A DNA stretch of 37,405 bases from Deltaproteobacteria bacterium (GCA_021372695.1 JAJFTY010000069.1:1-37405); one strand, 5' to 3'. Shown: positions 9,037-19,786, numbered from the stretch's first letter. Program-made: numbers and translations. Notes: generated by a model from the sequence alone, not told the origin.

Positions 9037-9068
9037 CGGGTCCGCCTGCGGCGACGCGGGCGGACCCG
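9037..9068 (+). promoter_or_regulatory. intercistronic hairpin after the ABC binding-protein gene
   Basis: CGGGTCCGCC (9037-9046) pairs perfectly with GGCGGACCCG (9059-9068). Inside, a T-G wobble and GCG/CGC continue the helix to a GCGA tetraloop (9051-9054), giving about 14 pairs capped by a GNRA loop. It starts 10 bases after the stop codon and has no T-run, so it is unlikely to terminate fully. Such elements protect upstream mRNA from 3' exonucleases in transport operons; that role here is inferred. Confidence 0.7.
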
Positions 9069-9140
9069 GTTCTCTCCGGAGGGCGTTTCCGCGGGAGGGA
9101 CCGCCCGGCCCATGATATCGCCACGATCGGCCGTTTACCT

Positions 9141-10034
9141 ATGAAGAATGCGCTGACAGCCATCTCCAGGTTCATCGACCGCCGCCAGTCCTTTTTCTTC
9201 CCGGCACCGGCGGTGGCCGTCCTGTTTCTGATCATCATCCTCCCCATCGCATTCAACCTCTACCTGACCTTCACCAAATGGACCGTGGGTCTCGGGCAGC
9301 CGCGCTTCATCGGCTTCGACAATTTCATCGAGCTTTTCGGGGATGAACGGGTCTGGAATGGCGTCAAGGTGATGGTCTATTTCAGCGGGGCGAGTCTTGC
9401 CCTCGAACTGGCGCTGGGGCTCTTGATCGCGATCTATTTCAACCGGACCTTCAAGGGGAGCGAGATGGTCCAGGCAATCTACATCATCCCGTTTGCCGCA
9501 ACGCCTGTCGCCGTCGCCTTGATCTGGCGAATCATGCTGAACCCTGAAATCGGCGTGCTCAACTACATGCTGACGAGCATCGGACTTCCTCCGAGCCTCT
9601 GGGTCAGCAGCGAGACGATGGTGATCCCCTCCCTGGTGATGGTCGATGTCTGGAAGTGGACGCCGATGATCACGCTGATCGTGCTGGCCGGCCTCAAGTC
9701 CCTGCCCCAGGATCCCTACGAGGCGGCAAGGATCGACGGGGCCAACGCGCTGCAGATCTTCTGGTACATCACCCTGCCTTTGATCCGGCCGGTGCTGATT
9801 GCGGCGCTGATGCTCCGCTCTCTGGATAACCTGAAGGAATTCGATATGATCTATACGATCACCCAGGGCGGACCCGGCATCGCTTCCGAAACCCTGTACC
9901 TCTACTCCTACAACGTGGGGTTCGGTTTCTTCAAGGCGGGATACGGATCGGCCCTGATGGTGGTGGTATTCCTGATCGTGCTGGTATTCAACGTGGTCAT
10001 GAACAGACTGCGGCACGAAACGCCGACGATCTGA
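9141..10034 (+). CDS. sugar ABC transporter permease (MalF/UgpA type)
   Basis: The protein has 297 residues with about six membrane helices; the first (AVAVLFLIIILPIAFNLYL) follows a short basic N-terminus. The cytoplasmic EAA loop that docks on the ATPase is clear at EAARIDGANALQIFWYITLP. The length and absence of a large periplasmic insert fit the UgpA/MsmF type. It pairs with the second permease 33 bases downstream and with the ATPase and binding protein upstream to give one complete inner-membrane importer. Confidence 0.93.
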   Translation: MKNALTAISRFIDRRQSFFFPAPAVAVLFLIIILPIAFNLYLTFTKWTVGLGQPRFIGFDNFIELFGDERVWNGVKVMVYFSGASLALELALGLLIAIYFNRTFKGSEMVQAIYIIPFAATPVAVALIWRIMLNPEIGVLNYMLTSIGLPPSLWVSSETMVIPSLVMVDVWKWTPMITLIVLAGLKSLPQDPYEAARIDGANALQIFWYITLPLIRPVLIAALMLRSLDNLKEFDMIYTITQGGPGIASETLYLYSYNVGFGFFKAGYGSALMVVVFLIVLVFNVVMNRLRHETPTI

Positions 10035-10067
10035 GGCCGTGACGGCGGAAGAGAAGATGGTGAGAAA

Positions 10068-10895
10068 ATGACGGGTAAACAGGTATCCAGAACGGTGAAG
10101 GCGATCCTCTTCTATGCGGGGTCCGTGGCCCTGTGCGCTCCGCCCCTGTTCGTCTTCATCTGGATGATCATGACCGGCCTCAAGACCGGGGTACAGAACA
10201 TCTCCTATCCCCCGGAGTTCATTTTTCTGCCGACGCTGGAGAACTTCCGGGCGGTCTTCCAGCAGTACAACTTTTTCCGCTACCTGATGAACAGCCTCGT
10301 CATCGCCACCATGGCCACGGCCCTCTCCCTCATCCTGGGGCTGCCGGCGGCCTACTCCATCGCCAAGTACCGGCAGAACAAGATCGGCATCCTGATCCTG
10401 ATCGCTCGGATGACGCCGTTCGTCAGCTACCTGCTTCCCTGGTACATTATCTTCCGTTATCTGAAGCTGATCGACACCTTCACGGCTCTGACGATCACCC
10501 ACCTGATCATCACGATGCCGATGGTGATCTGGCTGATGGTCTCTTTCTTCGAGAGCATGCCGGCGGAACTGGAAGATGCGGCGATGATCGACGGATGTTC
10601 CCGCTGGCAGAGCTTCGTCAAAATCGTGCTTCCCCTGGTGCGCAACGGCATCGCCACTTCGGCGATCATGTCCTTCATCTTCTCCTGGAACCAGTTCCTC
10701 TTTTCACTGATCCTCTCGGGCCCGAAGACCAAGACCGTACCCGTGGCCGTGTACAACTTCATTTCCTACGGGAAGATCGACTGGGCAGGCATTGGTGCCG
10801 CCGCCACGCTGATCGTCCTGCCCGTTTCCATATTCGCCTTCTTCGTACGCAAATCGATTGTCCAGGGGTTGACGATGGGGGCGCTGAAGGACTGA
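10068..10895 (+). CDS. sugar ABC transporter permease (MalG/UgpE type)
   Basis: The protein has 275 residues with about six membrane helices. The EAA loop reads ELEDAAMIDGCSRWQSFVKI, and the end of the chain (VQGLTMGALKD) is the usual one for MalG/UgpE subunits. It forms the heterodimeric channel with the permease at 9141. The coding region closes the importer set; 171 bases follow before the first hybrid kinase, long enough for a regulatory break, although all genes still point the same way. Confidence 0.93.
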   Translation: MTGKQVSRTVKAILFYAGSVALCAPPLFVFIWMIMTGLKTGVQNISYPPEFIFLPTLENFRAVFQQYNFFRYLMNSLVIATMATALSLILGLPAAYSIAKYRQNKIGILILIARMTPFVSYLLPWYIIFRYLKLIDTFTALTITHLIITMPMVIWLMVSFFESMPAELEDAAMIDGCSRWQSFVKIVLPLVRNGIATSAIMSFIFSWNQFLFSLILSGPKTKTVPVAVYNFISYGKIDWAGIGAAATLIVLPVSIFAFFVRKSIVQGLTMGALKD

Positions 10896-11066
10896 TAAAT
10901 TGAATCCCAGCGGCGTCCGACAACGACGAATGGAGCACGCTTCCCGTGCTGATTCCGCATGGAACTGGCTGGTCCGGCATCTACCCGCTTGCCGGCACGC
11001 ATGCATCGTCAACCTGGATTCACGGCGATTTGCCGTGGGAGCTTTTGATTGCAGCAGGGAGGCCCG
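10896..11066. other. spacer with small hairpins between transporter and kinase genes
   Basis: Two perfect 6-bp hairpins are visible: AGCACG/CGTGCT (10934-10939 with 10945-10950, loop CTTCC) and CACGGC/GCCGTG (11021-11026 with 11032-11037, loop GATTT). Neither is followed by a T-run. They may mark a partial transcriptional break between importer and sensor genes, but this is weak. Confidence 0.3.
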
Positions 11067-13850
11067 ATGAGTGACTCACGTTCCGAAACCGAGCTGATGC
11101 GAGAGATTTCCCCACTCCGGGAGAGAATTCAGGAGCTGGAGCGATCAGGAGCCGGCCAGAACCGATTGATCGGAGAGCTGGAATTCTCCCGGCGGCAGCT
11201 GCGGATGCTCATCGAAGCCGGTCCGGACCTCTTTTTCCTGAAAGACCTCGATTTGAGCTACCGATTGATCAATTCCGCCCTTGCCCGATTCTTCGGACGG
11301 GATGAAGCCGAAATCCTCGGCAGGACCGATATCGAACTGATGCCCAGGGCGGCTGCGGCCGCTTGCCTGGAGAGCGATCGGCAGGCGATCCGCGAGAAGA
11401 AAACCGTGGTTACGATCGAGCCCGTCGGGGACAGGATCTATGAAACGTACAAATTTCCGGTGATGGACGCCGACAAGATCGTGGGTGTGGCCGGAATCAT
11501 CCGTGACGTCACCGAGCGCAAGCGGGCGGAAGAAACGCTGAAGGAAGAGGCCGTCCGGCGGCGCATTCTGGTGGAGCAATCCAGGGACGGGATCGTCGTC
11601 CTCGACGAAAATGGCAAGGTGTATGAGGCAAACCCGCGGTATGCCGATCAGCTCGGCTACGCCATGGAGGAGGTCATGGGGCTCCACGTCTGGGACTGGG
11701 ACGCTCAGTGGACGCGGGAGCAGCTCCAGGAGATGATCCGGTCGGTCGACGAGAAAGGCGATCATTTCGAGACCCGCCATCGCCGCAAGGACGGCACACT
11801 CTACGACGTCGAGATCAGCACCAATGGGGCGGTCTGCGGGGGCCGGAAATTGATCTTCTGCGTCTGCCGGGACATTACCGAACGCAAACAGGCACAGAAA
11901 GCGTTGCAGGAGAACGATGAACGGTTCAACAGGCTCGCCGAGCAGACCAGAACCTTCACCTGGGAGGTGGATGCCCTGGGTCTCTATACCTATGTAAGCC
12001 CCGTGGTCGGGATCGTTCTGGGCTACCGCCCCGACGAAATCATAGGACAGATGCACTTCTACGATCTGCATCCCGAGGCGGGGCGCGAGGAATTCAAAAA
12101 AGCCGCGTTCGCCGTCTTCGCCAGGCAGGAGCCGTTCCTGAATCTGGAAAATGCGGCACAGACCCGGGACGGCCGCCCGGTATGGCTCTCCACCAACGGC
12201 ATCCCCCTTCTGAAGGCCGATGGCACCCTTCGCGGCTACGATGGAAGCGACACCGAGATCACCAGCCGCAGGCAGGCGGAGGATGCGCTCCGGAAAAGCG
12301 AGGAGATGCTGCGGCTGATCACGGACAACACCTCCGACATGATCCGGGTGGCCGACCTGCAGGGCATCAACCTCTATGCGAGCCCGTCGCACTTCAGGGG
12401 CCTCGGCTACAGGCCCGAAGAGCGGGTTCGCAGGTCGGGTCTGGACCTCGTCCATCCGGATGATCTGGAGAGAGTCGTCAGCTCTTTTTCCGCAGCGGTT
12501 TCCGGCCGGCAGAGCCTCAAGGTCGAATACCGGGCAAAACATGCGGACGGCCGTTACGTCTGGCTGGAGACGATCGCGGACCTTCTCCGGGACGGGCAGG
12601 GAAATCCGACGGCCATGGTCATGAGCTCCCGCGACATCACCGACCGGAAGCAGGCGGAAGAAGAGCGCAAAGTCCTCGAAGCGCAGCTTCTCCAGGCCCG
12701 GAAGCTGGAGGCCATAGGCACCCTTGCAGGCGGGGTCGCCCATGACTTCAACAACATCCTGATGGGGATTCAGGGCTATGCCTCGTTGATGATGCTGGAT
12801 CTCGATCCCAGCCATCCCCACCATGAGTTTCTGGGGCACATTGAAGAACAGGTCCGAAGTGCGTCGGACCTCACCCGGCAGCTTTTGGGGTTCGCCCGAG
12901 GCGGCCGGTATGAAACCCGGCCCACGGACCTGGGCGAGATCGTCCGGAAGAGTTCCGCCATGTTCGGCAGGACGACGAAAGAGCTGACCATTCACAGGCG
13001 ACACGATAAGGATCTCTGGACCGTGGAGGTGGACAGGGGACAGGTCGAGCAGGTTCTCCTCAACCTCTATGTGAATGCCCGGCACGCGATGCCGTCCGGG
13101 GGCGACATCTATCTGGAGACGCGCAATGTTGTCCTTGACAGAAATGATGCGGCCCTCCATACGGTCCCTGCCGGGAACTACGTCCGGATCTCCGTGGTCG
13201 ACACCGGGACAGGCATGGAAGAAGAGACCAAAAAGCGGATCTTCGACCCTTTCTTTACCACGAGAGAAATGGGCAGAGGGGCCGGTCTCGGGCTTGCCGT
13301 GGTCTACGGGATCATGAAAGGGCACGGGGGATTTGTCGACGTCAACAGCACGCCGGGACAGGGCACCACCTTTACCCTCTTCTTCCCCGTGTCGGAGAAA
13401 AAGGCCGTTGAAGAAAAGCCCGCGGCCACGAAAACGCTCAGGGGGGCCGAAACGATCCTTCTGGTGGACGATGAGCCGGCGGTCCTGACTGTGAGCGAAG
13501 AGATCCTGAAAGCCCTGGGGTATACGGTACACGCCAAGGGGAGCGGCCGGGAGGCGATCGACTTTTTCCGGAAGATGAAAGGTGGCATCGACCTGATCAT
13601 TCTCGACATGATCATGCCGGGGCTCTCGGGGAGCGAGACCTTTGACAGCATCCGGGAAATCGATCCGTCGATCAAAGTGATCCTGAGCAGCGGCTACAGC
13701 CTGGAGGGCGAGGCGCAGCAGATCATGGACAGGGGATGCTGCGGGTTCATCCAGAAACCTTTCAATCTTGCCGTTCTTTCCGGGAAGGTCCGGGAGGTGC
13801 TGGAAGGGGGGGTATGGGTGAATGCCGGGGACGGGTATGAAAGCAGGTAG
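11067..13850 (+). CDS. soluble hybrid histidine kinase with four PAS domains and a C-terminal receiver
   Basis: The protein has 927 residues. The ATG at 11067 has AGGGAGG five bases upstream and is preferred to the TTG at 11049. A short coiled coil leads into four PAS/PAC units (about residues 35-160, 160-285, 285-405 and 410-535), each ending in a D-I/V-T-E/D-R-K type linker. The phospho-accepting histidine is H559 in GGVAHDFNN. An HATPase_c domain with DTGTGMEE and GAGLGLAVVYGI follows, then a receiver with phospho-acceptor D847 in ILDMIMPG. No membrane segment is visible, so it probably senses a cytoplasmic signal. It overlaps or abuts the paralogous kinase downstream and lies inside the sugar-acid region, suggesting that it responds to the nutrient or to redox state. 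No dedicated output regulator is adjacent. Confidence 0.92.
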   Translation: MSDSRSETELMREISPLRERIQELERSGAGQNRLIGELEFSRRQLRMLIEAGPDLFFLKDLDLSYRLINSALARFFGRDEAEILGRTDIELMPRAAAAACLESDRQAIREKKTVVTIEPVGDRIYETYKFPVMDADKIVGVAGIIRDVTERKRAEETLKEEAVRRRILVEQSRDGIVVLDENGKVYEANPRYADQLGYAMEEVMGLHVWDWDAQWTREQLQEMIRSVDEKGDHFETRHRRKDGTLYDVEISTNGAVCGGRKLIFCVCRDITERKQAQKALQENDERFNRLAEQTRTFTWEVDALGLYTYVSPVVGIVLGYRPDEIIGQMHFYDLHPEAGREEFKKAAFAVFARQEPFLNLENAAQTRDGRPVWLSTNGIPLLKADGTLRGYDGSDTEITSRRQAEDALRKSEEMLRLITDNTSDMIRVADLQGINLYASPSHFRGLGYRPEERVRRSGLDLVHPDDLERVVSSFSAAVSGRQSLKVEYRAKHADGRYVWLETIADLLRDGQGNPTAMVMSSRDITDRKQAEEERKVLEAQLLQARKLEAIGTLAGGVAHDFNNILMGIQGYASLMMLDLDPSHPHHEFLGHIEEQVRSASDLTRQLLGFARGGRYETRPTDLGEIVRKSSAMFGRTTKELTIHRRHDKDLWTVEVDRGQVEQVLLNLYVNARHAMPSGGDIYLETRNVVLDRNDAALHTVPAGNYVRISVVDTGTGMEEETKKRIFDPFFTTREMGRGAGLGLAVVYGIMKGHGGFVDVNSTPGQGTTFTLFFPVSEKKAVEEKPAATKTLRGAETILLVDDEPAVLTVSEEILKALGYTVHAKGSGREAIDFFRKMKGGIDLIILDMIMPGLSGSETFDSIREIDPSIKVILSSGYSLEGEAQQIMDRGCCGFIQKPFNLAVLSGKVREVLEGGVWVNAGDGYESR

Positions 13851-16770
13851 CGTGGACAAGGGGCATCTGATTGATGGCCGATACGGCATCGGCGACGTCG
13901 TCGATCTTCGTCAACTTCGCAGGATATTCGAAGGATTCTCGGAGGCTACCGGGTTTACCGTCGGTTTCTTGGACCACCCCGGCATGAACATCCTGATCGC
14001 TGCCGGGTGGCGGGACATCTGCATCGGATTCCATCGGAGCTGCCCCGCTTCTGAAGCCGTCTGTGCGAAAAGCAACAGACGCCTTCTGGACCGACTCGAC
14101 GAAGCCGGCAAGGTGGTGACCGAACCCTGCGGCCACGGGCTTGTGGACTGTGCGACCCCGATCATCGTCAAGGGAAAGCACATCGCAAGTCTTGCGACCG
14201 GACAACTCTTCTTGAAGGAGCCCGATCTTGAATGGTTCAAACGACGGGCTCGGCTTTTCGGATTCGACGAGGAAGCGTATTTGAAGGCGGTTAAAGAGGT
14301 CCCCGTGGTTTCCGAAGAGCGGCTCCGGATTGTCACGGCCCTCCTGGGGGAGATCGCCCTGATCCTCTCCCGGAACGGATATACGAACCTGATCGCCAGG
14401 GAAAAAGCGGAACGCCTGGCGAATGAGATTTCCAGGCGCAGGCTCCTGGAGGAGGAACTGGAGCGGGAGCGAACGCAACTCCTCACGATCTTCGAACAGA
14501 TGGCGGCGGAGGTGAGCGTCCTCGACCCGCGCACGCACGAAATCCTGTTCGTCAACCGGCATGTCCGGAAAATCTACGGTCAGGATGTCCTCGGCCGGTT
14601 CTGCTACGATGTTTTCCACGGTTATGATGCACCATGCCCCTCGTGCAACAATGAGCTTCTGCTGGGGATGAAGGAAGGCGAATTCATCCAGCGGGAAGTT
14701 TTCAGCGAACCCGTCGGCCGTTACTATCTCGAGACCAACAACCTGATTCGGTGGCCCGACGGCCGATGCGTCAAGCTGGAGATCTCCATCGACGCGACGG
14801 ACAAGGTACAAGCGGAGAAGGCGCTGAAAGAATCCGAAGCGAAATACCAGTTTCTCGCTGAGGGTACGGCCGACGTGATCTTCACGCTGGACCCCGACGG
14901 GATGGTTACCTATGTGAGTCCTTCCATTGCAAGGATGCTGGGGTATGACCCCGAGGAGATCCTGGGTCAAAAAATGGATCGGAATCTGACCCCCGAATCC
15001 CGGGAACTCTTTTCCGAGACGCTGGCCGAACTGAAATGCGAAAACGAGGTGGGCGCGGACGCGGACCCCTCCCTGACCGTGGAGTTGGTGTGTTACCACA
15101 AGGACGCCGCCGCTCGTCACCTGGCCACCTGCGTCCGGGGCATTCGCGACGGCGACGGAAATCTGATGGGTTTCTACGGTTCCCACCATGATATCACCGA
15201 ACGCCAGCGGACTGAGGAGGCGCTGCGGGAAAGCCAGGAGCTGTTTTCATTGTTTATGCGCCACTCTCCCGTGTACACGTTCATCAAGGAAGTCACGCCC
15301 ACGGAAAGTCGCGTTTTGCAGGCCAGCGACAACTATGCCGAGATGATCGGCATCCCGGGTCCCGAGATGATCGGCAGAACGATGGAGGAACTGTTTCCGC
15401 CGGAATTCGCGGCAAAGATAACCGCAGACGACTGGGAAGTCGTGGCGAGTGGAAAGGTGCTGCAACTCGATGAGGATCTGAACGGACGCAACTATACGAC
15501 CATCAAGTTCCCCATCATCCGGCAGGGGAGGAACCTGCTGGCCGGCTATACCATCGATATCACCGATCGCAGGCGGGCGGAGGAGGAGAGGCGGATGCTG
15601 GAGGAGCGCCTGCAGCATGCCGACAAGATGGAGGCGGTCGGGACGTTGGCGGGGGGGATCGCCCACGACTTCAACAATCTGCTGATGGGGATCCAGGGGT
15701 ATACCTCTCTGATGCTTCTGGAGTTGGACCCCGCGCATCCCCATTATGAGCGGCTCAAGAGGATCGAGGAGCAGGTCCAGAGCGGGGCGGGCCTGACCAG
15801 GCAACTGCTGGGATTTGCCCGCGGCGGGCGATATGAGGTGAAGCCTGCCGAGATGAATGAGATCCTTGAGAAGAGCTCAACGATGTTCGGGAGGACGAAG
15901 AAGGAGATCACGATCCACCGGAAGTTGGCCGCGGGTCTGCGGCCCGTGGAGGTGGACCGGGGCCAAATGGAGCAGGTGCTCATGAACCTGTACGTGAACG
16001 CCTGGCAGGCGATGCCGGGAGGCGGAGAGATCTCCCTGGAGACGGAGAATATTTTTCTGGAGGACGAGGAAGCGCTTTCGTATTCCGTGGCGCCGGGGGA
16101 GTATGTGAAGATTACCGTGACGGATACGGGGACGGGCATGGATGAGAAGACCAAGGCGCGGATCTTCGACCCCTTTTTCACGACCAAGGGGATGGGAAGG
16201 GGAACCGGGCTGGGTCTGGCGTCGGTCTACGGGATCATCAAGGGTCACAAAGGGATGGTCGATGTGGAGAGTGAGCCGAGCCGGGGGACGACCTTCAGGA
16301 TCTATCTGCCGGCGTCGGAGAAGGCGGTAGAGCGGGAGAAGACGGAGATGGAGCCGATCGCAAAGGGGAGGGAGACGATCCTGCTCGCGGATGATGAGAA
16401 GATGGTCCTGGAGGTGAGCCGGGAGATGCTGGAATTTCTGGGATACCGGGTCTATGCGGTGGGGAGCGGCCAGGAAGCGGTTGCCGTCTACCAGGAGAAG
16501 CAGCAGGAGATCGACCTGGTGATCCTGGACATGATCATGCCGGGGATATCGGGTGGGGAGACATTCGACCGTCTCCGCCGGATCGATACCACGGTCAAAG
16601 TCCTCCTGTCGAGCGGCTACAGCATCAATGGAGAGGCCAAGACCATCATGGACCGCGGCTGCAACGGATTCATCCAGAAGCCCTTTCAGATGGAAAGACT
16701 CTCAGGGAAAATCAGGGAGGTACTGGAAAATCAAGCGGCGAACGAGGGGCGGGACAGAATGATGTCGTGA
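13822..16770 (+). CDS. soluble hybrid histidine kinase with N-terminal PocR sensor and PAS domains
   Basis: The protein has 982 residues from ATG 13822; ATG 13837 or GTG 13852 are also possible because the start overlaps the end of the previous gene. Residues about 20-190 match the PocR sensory domain: conserved Cys/His positions in DICIGFHRSCP, EPCGHGLVDCATPIIV and LATGQLF. Three PAS-type units follow, the first with a CPSC motif. The histidine is H615 in GGIAHDFNN, then an HATPase_c domain and a receiver with D903 in ILDMIMPG. From the H-box to the end it is strongly similar to the preceding kinase, so the pair looks like a tandem duplication with exchanged sensor modules. No membrane segment is seen. 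PocR domains are linked to small organic ligands; the ligand here is unknown. Confidence 0.92.
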   Translation: MPGTGMKAGSVDKGHLIDGRYGIGDVVDLRQLRRIFEGFSEATGFTVGFLDHPGMNILIAAGWRDICIGFHRSCPASEAVCAKSNRRLLDRLDEAGKVVTEPCGHGLVDCATPIIVKGKHIASLATGQLFLKEPDLEWFKRRARLFGFDEEAYLKAVKEVPVVSEERLRIVTALLGEIALILSRNGYTNLIAREKAERLANEISRRRLLEEELERERTQLLTIFEQMAAEVSVLDPRTHEILFVNRHVRKIYGQDVLGRFCYDVFHGYDAPCPSCNNELLLGMKEGEFIQREVFSEPVGRYYLETNNLIRWPDGRCVKLEISIDATDKVQAEKALKESEAKYQFLAEGTADVIFTLDPDGMVTYVSPSIARMLGYDPEEILGQKMDRNLTPESRELFSETLAELKCENEVGADADPSLTVELVCYHKDAAARHLATCVRGIRDGDGNLMGFYGSHHDITERQRTEEALRESQELFSLFMRHSPVYTFIKEVTPTESRVLQASDNYAEMIGIPGPEMIGRTMEELFPPEFAAKITADDWEVVASGKVLQLDEDLNGRNYTTIKFPIIRQGRNLLAGYTIDITDRRRAEEERRMLEERLQHADKMEAVGTLAGGIAHDFNNLLMGIQGYTSLMLLELDPAHPHYERLKRIEEQVQSGAGLTRQLLGFARGGRYEVKPAEMNEILEKSSTMFGRTKKEITIHRKLAAGLRPVEVDRGQMEQVLMNLYVNAWQAMPGGGEISLETENIFLEDEEALSYSVAPGEYVKITVTDTGTGMDEKTKARIFDPFFTTKGMGRGTGLGLASVYGIIKGHKGMVDVESEPSRGTTFRIYLPASEKAVEREKTEMEPIAKGRETILLADDEKMVLEVSREMLEFLGYRVYAVGSGQEAVAVYQEKQQEIDLVILDMIMPGISGGETFDRLRRIDTTVKVLLSSGYSINGEAKTIMDRGCNGFIQKPFQMERLSGKIREVLENQAANEGRDRMMS

Positions 16771-16773
16771 ATG

Positions 16774-16803
16774 TTGCAGGAGGCTCTCTTCATAGGATAG
16801 AAT
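16774..16803 (+). promoter_or_regulatory. possible promoter upstream of the usp remnant and larA-like gene
   Basis: TTGCAG (16774-16779) and TAGAAT (16798-16803) are 18 bases apart, just after the stop of the second hybrid kinase. The -10 matches at five of six positions. It would transcribe the universal stress protein remnant and the LarA-family gene. Sequence evidence only. Confidence 0.35.
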
Positions 16804-16883
16804 ATCACGGTCATGTGCGGCAACACAATCTCCCCGCGAGGGGGCTGCGAAGCGAACGTTTTTGATGAAGTGAGAAGCAGAAG

Positions 16884-17006
16884 ATGTATCAGAAGGTTCT
16901 GATCCCCTCGGACGGCTCGGATTTGGCCGGGTGCACGCTGCTCCATGGCGGACTCGGAGGGCCGGTCCGTGGCGTCTGCGACTCTCAGGCCAGTAGAAAG
17001 GGATAA
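16884..17006 (+). pseudogene. remnant of a universal stress protein (UspA) gene, N-terminus only
   Basis: An ATG at 16884 opens a 40-codon frame starting MYQKVLIPSDGSDLAGC. This matches the conserved first beta strand and ATP-loop start of UspA-family proteins (pattern M-Y-K-K-I-L-V-P-x-D-G-S). After about 20 residues the resemblance stops, and the frame runs through a glycine-rich stretch to TAA at 17004. Full Usp proteins have about 140-150 residues, so at least 120 are missing. The LarA-family gene begins five bases after the stop. An internal deletion that joined the Usp start to the larA leader would explain this. Alternatively it is a chance small ORF, but the match at the start is specific. 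Confidence 0.6.
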
Positions 17007-17011
17007 GAGCC

Positions 17012-18244
17012 ATGACGTTTACCGAAGAGAAGATCAAAGCGATCATCGAAGCAGGAATACCCGCCGGTCTCTATGAGAAGAAGCATGTTCTCGTCCTGAC
17101 GCCGGATGGAACCAGGAGCTGCCCGCTGCCCATGATGGTCCGCCTTCTGGCGGAGGTGATCGGCGCGAAGGCGGCGCAATGCGATTTTATGGTGGCGTTG
17201 GGGACCCATCCCGTGATGACGGAGACGCAGATTCTCGACCTCTACGGAATTTCTCCCGCAGATCCGCGGGAAAAGTTCAGCCGGTCCGGGTTCTCCTGCC
17301 ACCGCTGGGACGACCCTTCGACTTTCTGCCGGATCGGGGAGCTTGCCGAGGGGGAGGTGGCCGCCATTTCCGGCGGTCTTCTCCGGGAGCGGGTGCCGAT
17401 CGACATCAACAGGCGCGTCTTCGACTACGATCTGCTCGTCATCCTCGGACCCGTCTTCCCCCATGAAGTGGTCGGCTTTTCCGGGGGGGCCAAGTATCTT
17501 TTCCCGGGCATCTCCGGCGGGGACTTTCTCCATTTCTTCCATTGGCTGGGGGCGCTCGTCACCTGCCGCAAGATCATCGGCCGGAAGGAGACCCCGGTCC
17601 GGCAGGTGATTCACAAGGCCCTGGAGAAGATCGACCGGTCCATCCGCTGCCTGGCGATGGTGGTGGGCCCCGAGGCGCAACTGTGCGGCCTCTTCGCCGG
17701 CGATATCCGGGAAACCTGGTCGGCCGCCGCCGATCTCTCCGCCGGAATCCACATCGTCGAAAAGAAGCGGCCTTTCCGGGTCGTTTTGGGCCGGGCGCCG
17801 GAGATGTACGATGAAATCTGGGTCGCCGGCAAGGTCGTCTACAAGCTCGAACAGGTGGTCGCTCCGGGTGGGGAACTGATCGTCTATGCACCCCATATCC
17901 GGGAGATCTCCCGCACCTGGGGCAAGGAGATCGAAAAGATCGGCTACCACATCCGCGACTATTTCCTCGCCCACATGGAGGAGTTCTGCGCCGTTCCCCG
18001 TGGCGTCCTGGCCCATTCGACCCATGTTTGCGGTACGGGCTGCTACGAAAACGGCGTCGAGACTCCCGACGTGAAAGTGGTGTTGGCGACGGCGATCCCC
18101 GAGGAGACCTGCCGGCGGATCGGCCTAGGCTATCTGGATCCGGCGCAGGTGCGGATCGATGAATACATGAACCGTGAGGATGAGGGGATCCTCTTCGTGG
18201 ACCACGCCGGGGAGACGCTCTACCGCATGGCGGGCGGGAATTGA
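17012..18244 (+). CDS. LarA-family nickel-dependent 2-hydroxyacid racemase/epimerase homologue
   Basis: The protein has 410 residues, near the LarA length. LarA uses a covalently bound nickel-pincer nucleotide to move hydride at C2 of lactate. The key residues can be placed: H66 in the GTH motif, H151 in PHEVVGFSGG, K161 in GGAKYLFPG and H177 in HFFH. The spacings H151-K161 (10) and K161-H177 (16) equal those of H174, K184 and H200 in lactate racemase, where K184 binds the cofactor. Characterised homologues also act on malate, phenyllactate, 2-hydroxyglutarate and D-gluconate (2-epimerase). Because 6-phosphogluconate dehydrogenase, two sugar kinases and a mannonate-type SDR surround it, a sugar-acid C2 epimerase (gluconate/mannonate) is the best guess. 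Cofactor-building genes larB, larC and larE are not in the window. Family call strong, substrate inferred. Confidence 0.88.
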   Translation: MTFTEEKIKAIIEAGIPAGLYEKKHVLVLTPDGTRSCPLPMMVRLLAEVIGAKAAQCDFMVALGTHPVMTETQILDLYGISPADPREKFSRSGFSCHRWDDPSTFCRIGELAEGEVAAISGGLLRERVPIDINRRVFDYDLLVILGPVFPHEVVGFSGGAKYLFPGISGGDFLHFFHWLGALVTCRKIIGRKETPVRQVIHKALEKIDRSIRCLAMVVGPEAQLCGLFAGDIRETWSAAADLSAGIHIVEKKRPFRVVLGRAPEMYDEIWVAGKVVYKLEQVVAPGGELIVYAPHIREISRTWGKEIEKIGYHIRDYFLAHMEEFCAVPRGVLAHSTHVCGTGCYENGVETPDVKVVLATAIPEETCRRIGLGYLDPAQVRIDEYMNREDEGILFVDHAGETLYRMAGGN

Positions 18245-18312
18245 GGCATAGGGCGTGTTTCGGAAGCCGAAGGGACCGGAACAGGTCCCCGGAAAGAACG
18301 AAAGGATGGGAT

Positions 18313-19764
<1,452 letters not shown>

Positions 19765-19786
19765 TTCCGGCAAAAGGAGGGCAGAG

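Noticed and set aside
16840..16852. CCCC-GCGA-GGGG hairpin before the usp remnant
   Set aside because: Only four pairs and no T-run; expected often by chance at this GC content.
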